Shown one piece after another: positions 35,399-42,425 of a DNA stretch of 64,000 nt. Within the stretch, counting starts at the first letter, position 1. Every line of letters begins with the position of its first letter. Below the pieces are notes generated by a model. That model saw only the letters and a list, made by a program, of their open reading frames with translations, was not told the origin of the DNA and did not search any database. The stretch is taken from assembly GCA_025936755.1 (NCBI GenBank), contig JAICSS010000006.1, positions 1 to 64,000 on the forward strand, written 5' to 3'. A program made the position numbers and the translations under genes. Source of the stretch: Solirubrobacterales bacterium (lineage in GTDB: Bacteria; Actinomycetota; Thermoleophilia; Solirubrobacterales; 70-9).

Positions 35399-36903
35399 GG
35401 GCCCAGGAGGTAGTCGAGAAGGGGTTCGGTCCCTTCGGTTTTCGAGGACTGGGCAACGCCGGCTTCGCCGGTGGGGGATTCTTCGGCGCTGTTGCCTTGC
35501 GCCACTCCGATTGCGGGTCCTGACCCGGCAGTGCTGCCGCCGTTGGTTTCCTCCAAGCCCTTCTCGAGAAGACGGAGCAGAGCGGCTGGGTCAGTGCTGG
35601 CGGATGCATTGGCTTGCGGACCGTTGAAGTTCGCCACGCAGCCTGAGTAACCGGCGGGGGCCACGATGTATTCGAGACAGGTGGAAAGGGTGACCCGCGC
35701 CCGACCGAAGTGGCCGTACTGGTCGAAGCCATTGGTGGTCGCGGCCGTGTTGTAGATCAGCCGGACGAGCCCGTCCCAGCCGCCGGTCTGCTTGATGTTC
35801 ACCAACAGCTTCGCCAGGTCGGCAGTCGGCTTCACCCCCGCCTTCGCAAGGTCCCGCGCCTTCTTTATCACCGGGTCGGCTTCGGCGAATATCGGCCCGG
35901 AGGCTTCGCCCGCATTCCCCAGGCTCTTGAGCGCCACCGTCAGCGCTTCGGAGAACGGGGTCAGGGTCTTGGTCGCGTCGGTCAGCGACGGGGCCGCCTT
36001 GCCGAAGTCTTCGAAGACCGGGGTGCCGGCGTCGGAGAAGGTCTGCAGGCTGCGCATCGTCTTGCGGAATTCGACGAGGAAGGTCGGGAACTTCTGCAGC
36101 GCCTCTTCCAGTTCCGGTCCGTTTTCGGCGCTCGCTTCCGCCGCCGCGCCGGAGTTGGAGAAGAAGCCGGCGACGGCCTGGCGCTCGCGCGAGAGCGGGC
36201 CGAGGATTTCCTCGGAGTCGCTGGCCAGCTGCGCCAGCTGCTTGCGCTGGGCGGAGAGGATGCCGAAGAGCCGGTCGACGTCGCGGAGGACGGGGTTGGC
36301 GCGCTTGACCAGGACCTCGAGGTCTTCGCCGCGGCCGGCGAGGGTGGCGCCGAGTTCGTTGAAGATCAGGCGGAAGCGCTGCGCGTAGGGGAGCGACTGG
36401 ATGTCGTTGATCAGGTCCGGATCGACGCTGGTGCCGTTGTTGCCGAGCGGCAGCAGGTACTCGCCTGCGCCCGTTTCCCCGTCGGGGATCTGCTTCAGCG
36501 GCGGCGGCGGTTCGCTGCCCGGCGCCCGCGGCAGCGTCGTCCGGCAGTCGACGAACTTCTCGCCGATCAGCGACTGCGGCCGGATCAGGCAGGTGGCGTC
36601 CCGGCGGAAGTCCTGGAAGCCGGGGTCGGTGATCTTCATCACGATCACCGCTTTGCCGGGGTGTTCGACCTTTTCGCCGTTCTTGTAGGCGACAGGGTCG
36701 CCGGGCATGGTCACGTTGACGGATTCGATTTCGCCGACGTTGGCGCCGGCGACCCGGACCTGCTCGCCCTTGACCATGAAGCCGCCGTTGTCGAAGATGG
36801 CCCGCACCCGGTAGCCGCTGGAGGAGCCGCCGCTGGAGGCGAGCAGCACCACCGCGACGACGACGGCGACCAGGCCAAGTGCGAGTAGGAGTCGTTTGCT
36901 CAT
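35395..36903 (-). CDS. MCE-family substrate-binding protein, second gene of the operon
   Basis: A 502-residue protein starting at the ATG at 36903 (ATGA overlap with the first mce gene); ten extra upstream codons are open but not needed. A single membrane helix lies at residues 4-22, and the MCE domain contains VKGEQVRVAGANVGEIESV. It is long in the loop between the central strands (FRRDATCLIRPQS ... FVDCRTTLP), with two cysteines there. The C-terminal third is Gly/Ser/Thr/Glu-rich and probably disordered. It contributes to the same multi-subunit transporter. Confidence 0.9.
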   Translation of the reverse strand: MSKRLLLALGLVAVVVAVVLLASSGGSSSGYRVRAIFDNGGFMVKGEQVRVAGANVGEIESVNVTMPGDPVAYKNGEKVEHPGKAVIVMKITDPGFQDFRRDATCLIRPQSLIGEKFVDCRTTLPRAPGSEPPPPLKQIPDGETGAGEYLLPLGNNGTSVDPDLINDIQSLPYAQRFRLIFNELGATLAGRGEDLEVLVKRANPVLRDVDRLFGILSAQRKQLAQLASDSEEILGPLSRERQAVAGFFSNSGAAAEASAENGPELEEALQKFPTFLVEFRKTMRSLQTFSDAGTPVFEDFGKAAPSLTDATKTLTPFSEALTVALKSLGNAGEASGPIFAEADPVIKKARDLAKAGVKPTADLAKLLVNIKQTGGWDGLVRLIYNTAATTNGFDQYGHFGRARVTLSTCLEYIVAPAGYSGCVANFNGPQANASASTDPAALLRLLEKGLEETNGGSTAGSGPAIGVAQGNSAEESPTGEAGVAQSSKTEGTEPLLDYLLGP

Positions 36904-38375
36904 GGGCCGGGGGGCACGTCGGAGGGGTCGCATTCGGAGGAGTCGACGCTGCCGCCGCCGACCCAGGGGTTGGAGCCGTCGGCGGCCGGCTGGGTCGCGC
37001 CGCCGGGACAGCGGCGGTTGACTTCGGTCGAGCCGAAGGGAGCGAACTGTTCGGATTTGGTGATCGGTTCCAGTTCGGAGCTGCCGGCGTTGTAGCGGAA
37101 GAGGTTCTGGCCGGCGGTCACGGCGCGCACGTAGTGGCCGTTCCCGTCGTAGTAGCCCGCCACCTGTCCCAGCTTGCTGAAGGCGTTGAAGAGGTCCGGC
37201 GTGTAGGCGCGGATGAAGTTGAGGTTCGGCTGGAAGTCGGCGATCGCCTGCTCGGAGTGCGGGAAGGCGCTCGAGGTGAGGTTCTGGACCTTGGGCAGGA
37301 CCGCGAGCAGGTCGGCGGCGTCGTTCGCCTTGCCGGGCCGGTGGACGATCAGTTTCAGGTTGCGGGTGAACGGCACCAGCTTCTGGAAGACCGGGCGCAG
37401 TTCGGCGAGGAAGGGCGCCAGTTCCCTGGTCGCCGGCTTGGCGGTGTTGACCAGCGGTTCGAGGTCGTCGAGGGCGGCCCGCAGGTTGACGAAGGTCGTG
37501 TTCGACTGCCGCAGCACCGGCGGCAGTCGGTGCAGGGTGGCGTCGAAGGCGGCGGTTTCCTGGGCGATCGCGTTGAAGGCGGTGCTGGCGTTGCCGATCG
37601 CGCTCGAGAGCTCTTCGCCGCGCCCGGCCACCGCGGTCGTCAGCCGCGAGGAGCTGACGACGAAGCGGGAGAGCAGGCGCTGGTCGGCGTTCAGTTCGTG
37701 GGCGAAGGCGCCGGCGCGGTTGAGGGCGCTGCCGAAGTATTTGTAGGCCTGGTTCGCGTTCTTGCCCTGGCCGGAGTAGATCGCGGCGTTGCCGCGGATG
37801 AAGTCGCTGAGGCCCTGCCGCACCCGCGGCGGGAAGGTGTTGAAGAGCTGGTCGATGTCGATCGGCGTCGTCGTCGAGGCGAGGCCGAGTTCGGCGCCGT
37901 CTTCGAGCGCCGGGCTGCTGTTCGGCCCGGGGCTGATCGAGACGTAGTGGTTGGCGACGCCGGAGAGGGAGGTGGCGCGGATCGTCGCGGTGGTGCCTTC
38001 GTGCAGCTCCTGGTCGACCGAGACCTTGACTTCGGCGAGGTTGTCGTCGGTGAGGCCGATGCTTTCGACCGTCCCCACCGGGGAGCCGCCGATCAGCACC
38101 TGGTTGTCGGGGACGAGCTGGCCGGCGTTCTGGAAGACCAAGGTGTACTTGTGGCCACCGCCGCCGCCGAGGAAAACCACCGCGAGGACGATCACCGCGA
38201 CGGCCAGGGCGGCGATCACCGCGATGCGCGCTGGGCTAGCTCCCCGGCTCGCTGCCGGGCCCCTCTCCTCGCCTGATGGTTTGGCAGCCACGGATCGTCG
38301 CTTGCTTTCAGGTTCCCCGGCCCCTCCGACCCGGTAGAACGGCTGGAAGATCGTATCCGAGGGGTCACCCGGCAA
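36900..38375 (-). CDS. MCE-family substrate-binding protein, first gene of the operon
   Basis: A 491-residue protein with about 48 cytoplasmic residues, a membrane helix (about 51-69) and an MCE domain (YTLVFQNAGQLVPDNQVLIGG near 76-96). It opens the six-gene cluster. TTG at 38375 is the only start that gives the complete N-terminus, with AGGGG close upstream, and is therefore uncertain. No yrbE/mlaE permease or mceG ATPase precedes it: a divergent secreted-protein gene begins 109 nt away. A C-terminal YYDGNGHYVRAV motif resembles the conserved motif of the fourth subunit. Confidence 0.88.
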   Translation of the reverse strand: MPGDPSDTIFQPFYRVGGAGEPESKRRSVAAKPSGEERGPAASRGASPARIAVIAALAVAVIVLAVVFLGGGGGHKYTLVFQNAGQLVPDNQVLIGGSPVGTVESIGLTDDNLAEVKVSVDQELHEGTTATIRATSLSGVANHYVSISPGPNSSPALEDGAELGLASTTTPIDIDQLFNTFPPRVRQGLSDFIRGNAAIYSGQGKNANQAYKYFGSALNRAGAFAHELNADQRLLSRFVVSSSRLTTAVAGRGEELSSAIGNASTAFNAIAQETAAFDATLHRLPPVLRQSNTTFVNLRAALDDLEPLVNTAKPATRELAPFLAELRPVFQKLVPFTRNLKLIVHRPGKANDAADLLAVLPKVQNLTSSAFPHSEQAIADFQPNLNFIRAYTPDLFNAFSKLGQVAGYYDGNGHYVRAVTAGQNLFRYNAGSSELEPITKSEQFAPFGSTEVNRRCPGGATQPAADGSNPWVGGGSVDSSECDPSDVPPGP

Positions 38376-38484
38376 GTCCCCTGCAAGTGAGGACTTAACT
38401 GGAAATCAACGCGCTACTCTGGGCCTTGGGAGCGGTTGTGAGAGATGGGAGAGGCGCCGCTAAATCCGACCCTAGGAGCAAGCA

Positions 38485-39261
38485 ATGCGCAGACGTCCAT
38501 TTCCGATCGCCGTCGTCGCCGTTCTGGCGGCCGCGATCGCAGCAACGGCCGCGTGGGCCGGACCCACCGTGAGCGGCCCCGACGGCAACACCCAGTCGAT
38601 CGACGCGAAGATAAGACCGAAAAAGCTTTCCAAAAAGAAGTTCACCCCGGGCAGCCTCGAAGTGACGACGCTGACGACCTCGACGACTGACCCGAGCGGC
38701 GTTCCGGTCCCCGCGGTCCACGCCACCATCGACTTCGACCGCAACGCCCGGCTCTACACCAAGGGCCTCGCGACCTGCAGCGCCGCGAAGCTGCAGAACC
38801 AGTCGACCGAAGTCGCGGAACGGGTCTGCGCGAAGGCGAAAATCGGCACCGGGCACGCGACCGCCTACCTCCGGGCGGGCAAGGTCTACGAAGTGCCGCA
38901 GACCGTCACCGCCTTCAACGGCGTCCCCAAAGGCGGCAAGCCGGTGGTCATCCTCCACACCTACGGGACGACGCCGCTGCAGGTCAGCCTGGTCCTCGAA
39001 GGCACCGTCACCAACTACGACAAGGAAGGGTACGGGCCGCGCCTGGACCTCAACATCCCGCTGATCGCCGCCGGCAACGGCGCGCTGAAGGAATTCAACG
39101 TCAAGATCGACAAAAAATGGCGCTACAAGGGCGTCCGGCGCAGCTTCATCTCGGCCAAGTGCCCGAACAAGAAGAAGCTGAAGGCGCGCGGCAAATTCGA
39201 CTACCGCGACGGCGAATCGCTCACCGCCTACACGACGCAGAGCTGCAAGCAGGCGAAGTAG
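38485..39261 (+). CDS. Secreted protein of a four-member paralogous family, dispersed copy
   Basis: A 258-residue protein with a signal peptide (cleavage near AAWAGPTV). The mature domain has four conserved Cys. It shares with the three genes at 45816-48103 the pattern GL.xC....L.......A...C..A..G.G.A and a C-terminal C......L.A.G.F.Y.DG segment. It looks like an extracellular beta-rich protein; no function is known. ATG at 38485 follows a GGAG box, and a strong hairpin ends the gene. It is divergent from the mce operon. Confidence 0.8.
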   Translation: MRRRPFPIAVVAVLAAAIAATAAWAGPTVSGPDGNTQSIDAKIRPKKLSKKKFTPGSLEVTTLTTSTTDPSGVPVPAVHATIDFDRNARLYTKGLATCSAAKLQNQSTEVAERVCAKAKIGTGHATAYLRAGKVYEVPQTVTAFNGVPKGGKPVVILHTYGTTPLQVSLVLEGTVTNYDKEGYGPRLDLNIPLIAAGNGALKEFNVKIDKKWRYKGVRRSFISAKCPNKKKLKARGKFDYRDGESLTAYTTQSCKQAK

Positions 39262-39279
39262 CGCCGCCGGGAACCAGCG

Positions 39280-39308
39280 GAGTGGGACCGTGGCAGGCGG
39301 TCCCACTC
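39280..39308. terminator. Bidirectional hairpin terminator
   Basis: GAGTGGGACCG and CGGTCCCACTC form a perfect 11-bp stem with a 7-nt loop between two convergent genes, the secreted protein ending at 39261 and the XRE gene ending at 39322. Confidence 0.75.
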
Positions 39309-39321
39309 ACGACCTCGGTTG

Positions 39322-39516
39322 CTATTCGAGCAACTGACCGGGCCTGAGCTCCACCGCCCTGGCAAGCCGTTCCACCGTCGAGACGCGCGGATCCCGTTTC
39401 CCCGCCTCGATCCGGCTGACCTCGGTCGCGTGCACCCCGCTCCGGTCCGCAACCTGCTCCTGACTGAGCTCTAGCTTGAGGCGAGCCGCGCGCAAGTTTG
39501 GCCCCAGCTTGCCCAC
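39322..39516 (-). CDS. XRE-family helix-turn-helix regulator, 64 aa
   Basis: A compact Cro/cI-type domain: LRAARLKLELSQEQVADRSG is helix 1-2, followed by VHATEVSRIEAGKRDPRVST for the recognition helix and next turn. The protein is almost only the DNA-binding domain. It follows an AT-richer region of about 800 bp without strong genes (39517-40306), which may hold its targets. Targets are otherwise unknown. Confidence 0.82.
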   Translation of the reverse strand: MGKLGPNLRAARLKLELSQEQVADRSGVHATEVSRIEAGKRDPRVSTVERLARAVELRPGQLLE

Positions 39517-40306
39517 GGCGGGGATCGTTAAGCCTGGGGACTGGGATGGCCATAGTAAAGTCCACAGACACGGGTTTTTTTATGCGCCCCTCTTGATCAA
39601 TCTGAATCAAGGGGCGCACCGCACGCCCAATCCCTTTAGCCGTGCTTGTAAAGCATCACGCTTGAGTAGACGCGTCCAGCCTTGATGACGGTCATCGCTT
39701 GTTCTTTTCAAAGAGATGTATTCAGATTGTCTTGCGCCCTTCGCGAACGTCACCCCGTGTCCATCTCGGGTCTTATTAGCCGTGCTTAGTAATTGGCAAC
39801 TGGAACTGCAGCCGCGCTAGATATTTCATTTGCGCCACCCCTTTCCGTCGCCAGTCGCCCTGAGCGCCCCCTCTACATTTCGCTGTGAGCGAAGGTTGAC
39901 CTCGACTCCCGAGAGCTCGAGAGACCATAGGAGAGGCCACAACTATGGGTCCGGCCCGAAAACGAGGCCGATCCCGCTGCCCGTTGACACCGGAATCGGC
40001 CCCGGTGCCTGAAGCAACTGGCTTCAGAGCGACTACAACAAATTACGCGCCCTTCTTGATCGAGTGCGCACAAGCAGAGGCGGTCTTCACGATCTTCATC
40101 GGCCCTCACCCCCTTCCGTGGGTCTGTCCCGACGTCCCATCGCCGGGATCGGAAGAGCCGATGCTAAGGATTTCTTACGGTTTTCACGCTGGCGTGAACA
40201 GCGTGCGTTCCGTGAATGACATTCCCTTCTAGCGCGGCAAAATGATCTTTATGCTCGGAAGGCCATTGATTGATCCGGCTCCAACCAGCAACCCAGAGGA
40301 GGATTC
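39517..40306. other. 790-bp intergenic region with hairpin and repeated 12-mers
   Basis: No convincing gene is seen; the short open frames in it lack ribosome sites and protein-like composition. Base composition is less GC-rich than around it. It holds a hairpin at 39583-39618 (TGCGCCCC/GGGGCGCA with inner TTGAT/ATCAA), next to a T-run at 39575-39581. A 12-mer TTAGCCGTGCTT occurs twice (39636 and 39776). A palindrome lies at 40183-40198. Confidence 0.5.
40183..40198. promoter_or_regulatory. Candidate operator palindrome upstream of the winged-helix gene
   Basis: TTCACGC-TG-GCGTGAA is a perfect 7+7 palindrome 109 bp ahead of the ATG of the winged-helix regulator at 40307. Its size fits a dimeric wHTH operator; autoregulation is inference. 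Confidence 0.4.
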
Positions 40307-40942
40307 ATGGTCAAGACGATTGCCAGGCGAGCGAGAAAGGGGATTGAGGAGGTCGTCCAGTACGCCCTCGGCCACCGAATCCGGGTCCATGTCTTGATAG
40401 TTCTGAACGAGGGGACCTACACCGCAGGGGAGATAGGGGAGATCATCGGCGTCCCTCTCAACACCCTCCACAACCATCTCCGGCGTATGCTCGAAGACGG
40501 CTCGATCGAAATTGCCCGTGAAGAGAAAAAGGGCAACATGGTCCAATATTGGTATAGGGCAGTTGAAACCCAGACTTACAGCGTCGAGGAATTCGAACAA
40601 CTGCCCCACCTGTATCGGCAAAACATCGTCGGTGCCATTGTTCAATCGGGGACTGCCGAGGTCATGGCGGGTCTCTATGCCGGCAAACTCGCTGATCCGC
40701 GGGCCTGCGTGTATTGGGATTGGTACAACCTAGACAAGGAGGGTCGCTCAGATGCGGATGCCCTCACCGAGCGCTACCTCGAACAACTCCGGGAGATCGA
40801 GGTTGACTCAACCAACCGCGCAGCGGTTTCCGGCGAGGAAACGGCTTCCATGCTCCTGGACATCATGTTCTTTGAGCGGCCGCGAAAGGGAGCAACGCGT
40901 TCGCGACCGTTGGTCACGGAATGGAAAATGAAATCTAGTTAG
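40307..40942 (+). CDS. Winged-helix (ArsR-like) transcriptional regulator, 211 aa
   Basis: The N-terminal domain shows a helix-turn-helix (TAGEIGEIIGVPLNTLHNHLRRML, about residues 40-62) and a wing (SIEIAREEKKGNMVQYWYRA). The C-terminal 120 residues carry Glu/Tyr-rich helices of unknown ligand function. A very good ribosome site (GAGGAGG) precedes the ATG. It is followed by a second, smaller winged-helix gene on the same strand, and the two could act together. Confidence 0.78.
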   Translation: MVKTIARRARKGIEEVVQYALGHRIRVHVLIVLNEGTYTAGEIGEIIGVPLNTLHNHLRRMLEDGSIEIAREEKKGNMVQYWYRAVETQTYSVEEFEQLPHLYRQNIVGAIVQSGTAEVMAGLYAGKLADPRACVYWDWYNLDKEGRSDADALTERYLEQLREIEVDSTNRAAVSGEETASMLLDIMFFERPRKGATRSRPLVTEWKMKSS

Positions 40943-41042
40943 CGCTTGACCTGGGTTGCGCAAGCGCAGGAAGCTTCGGACCACTCGACTTCTGCACACC
41001 ACTGTGCGGTTCACCTGCAATGGTCCTACTTTGCCCATCCCT

Positions 41043-41339
41043 ATGACTTACGACAACGGTCACTTCAACTGGGGCTCCTTGGTCCCCTACCTCATCCACC
41101 CGGTCAAGGTGGCAATCATCGAGGCGATGGAGTGGGTGGAGGTGCCGGTGTCGCCGCGGGAGCTCGATCGGATCTTCGATGAGCAGTTCGGAGTGTCGCT
41201 GGTCTCCTACCATATGCGTACGCTTGTCGATGTAGGTGTGGTGGAAAAGGTGCGGCAGCAGGCGGTGCGGGGGGCGCTGCAGACCTTCTACTCGCTGTCG
41301 GCGAAAGAGCCGGCGAGCCCTTCCCTCGCCTGCGAGTGA
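41043..41339 (+). CDS. Small winged-helix regulator, 98 aa
   Basis: From the ATG at 41043 the product begins with a Tyr/Asn/Trp-rich head and continues into a wHTH domain with PVSPRELDRIFDEQFG and VSLVSYHMRTLVDVGVVEKV as recognition helix and wing. The open frame is longer upstream (TTG at 40956) but the added residues are Arg/Thr-rich and not domain-like. Its last codon overlaps the next gene's GTG as GTGA, so the two are cotranscribed. Confidence 0.7.
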   Translation: MTYDNGHFNWGSLVPYLIHPVKVAIIEAMEWVEVPVSPRELDRIFDEQFGVSLVSYHMRTLVDVGVVEKVRQQAVRGALQTFYSLSAKEPASPSLACE

Positions 41340-41710
41340 GCGTGAAGCTCACCGCCAGCGAGCGCGACGCGCTCTTCGCGCAGCTGCACGCGCGGCTGAG
41401 TGGGATCGACGAGGTCTGGACCGCAGCGGCGGAGCGGGACCGGGAGAGCGGCGAAGCGGTGGCGCGGCAGTTCTCCGACGACCTGCGCCTGATCCTCGAC
41501 GACCTCGGCTGGGACGAGCACGGCGAGGCGGTCGAGTTGAGCAGCCCGCCCGAGGTGCTGCGCCGCGTGTTCACCCGCGTGCGGACGGCGGCGGAGGAGC
41601 GGCGCCGGGAGGAAGTGGAAGAGCGGGAGGAGATCCGGCGGCGCGAAGAACGGACCGAGCAGCTGCTCGAGGCGTGCCGGCGTGTGCTGGGGGAGCTCGA
41701 GCGGGGTTAG
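41336..41710 (+). CDS. Hypothetical helical protein with C-terminal coiled coil, 124 aa
   Basis: Starts at GTG 41336 in a GTGA overlap with the preceding winged-helix gene. The first 80 residues form acidic helices (SDDLRLILDDLGWDEHG). Residues about 83-120 are an almost pure Arg/Glu coiled coil. No family is recognised. It may partner the wHTH protein by coupling; convergent with the repeat protein on the other strand, stops overlapping by 4 nt. Confidence 0.65.
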   Translation: MSVKLTASERDALFAQLHARLSGIDEVWTAAAERDRESGEAVARQFSDDLRLILDDLGWDEHGEAVELSSPPEVLRRVFTRVRTAAEERRREEVEEREEIRRREERTEQLLEACRRVLGELERG

Positions 41711-42234
41711 AAGACCCTGACGCCGATCAGGGCGACGACGATGGCGCCGGCTGAACCGAGAAGCGAACCGATCAGGGTCCGCTGAAGGCTTTGGAAAGCC
41801 CCCTCGAGCGCTAGGAAGCGGGCGTTCATTTCAGTCCGAAGGCTTTCTCCAAGCTGGTTCATTTCGCCGCGCAGGCCGTTCCCCAACTCGGTCATTTCGC
41901 CGCGCAGGCCGTTGCCCGACCGGTTCATTTCGCCCCGCAGGCCGTTGCCCAACTGGTTCATTTCGTCGCGCAGACCGTTGCCCAACTGGTTCATTTCGCC
42001 GCGCAGGCCGTTGCCCAACTCGGTCATTTCGTCGCGCAGACCGTTCCCCAACTCGGTCATTTCGCCGCGCAGGCCGTCGATGCTTTCGTCGACGCGGGCA
42101 AAACCTGCCCGCATGTCTGCTTCCACCTTGTCGAAGCGGGCGGCCACGGAGCCGAAGCCTGCGTCGATCTCGATGCTGGGTTTGTCCGGCCGCTGAGGGG
42201 CTGATTTCTCGTTCTCCACCATCGTGGTCGTCAT
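41707..42234 (-). CDS. Coiled-coil protein with 11-residue tandem repeats and C-terminal membrane helix
   Basis: ATG at 42234 is preferred (AAAGG about 10 nt upstream); 175 residues. After a polar head the chain consists of about eight 11-residue units GNGLR[G/D]EM[N/T][Q/E]L, a hendecad pattern expected to give a long right-handed coiled coil. It ends in a hydrophobic helix (LLGSAGAIVVALIGV) that probably anchors it. The function is unknown; the layout is reminiscent of DUF1640/coiled-coil tail-anchored proteins. Confidence 0.7.
   Translation of the reverse strand: MTTTMVENEKSAPQRPDKPSIEIDAGFGSVAARFDKVEADMRAGFARVDESIDGLRGEMTELGNGLRDEMTELGNGLRGEMNQLGNGLRDEMNQLGNGLRGEMNRSGNGLRGEMTELGNGLRGEMNQLGESLRTEMNARFLALEGAFQSLQRTLIGSLLGSAGAIVVALIGVRVF
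41857..42080. repeat. 33-bp tandem repeat array inside the coiled-coil gene
   Basis: Seven units with a period of exactly 33 bp (CAT of the Met codon at 41860, 41893, 41926, 41959, 41992, 42025 and 42058) encode the 11-residue repeats. The units are close to identical in DNA, showing recent expansion or homogenisation. Confidence 0.85.
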
Positions 42235-42425
42235 CGTAGCGCAACCTTTCGTCTGCAACAGAATTGATGCACGATGGACTAAGGGGCGAGAGGAGGGAAG
42301 TCTCCCCCCTCAGCAATGGCCGAAACGTGGAATTTGGGAGCAGCTGCTCGTGGCGTGGACGAACAGCTATCCCACGTCTGCAGTCGGAGCTAGAGCACTG
42401 ACTGCGAGACCTGGCTCGCATCGGG

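Noticed and set aside
39945-40232. 95-codon open frame in the 39517-40306 gap
   Set aside because: No ribosome site, no recognisable domain, and it runs through the 40183 palindrome.
41857-42080. CRISPR-like array
   Set aside because: The 33-bp units are directly contiguous with no spacers and stay in frame through the coiled-coil gene.
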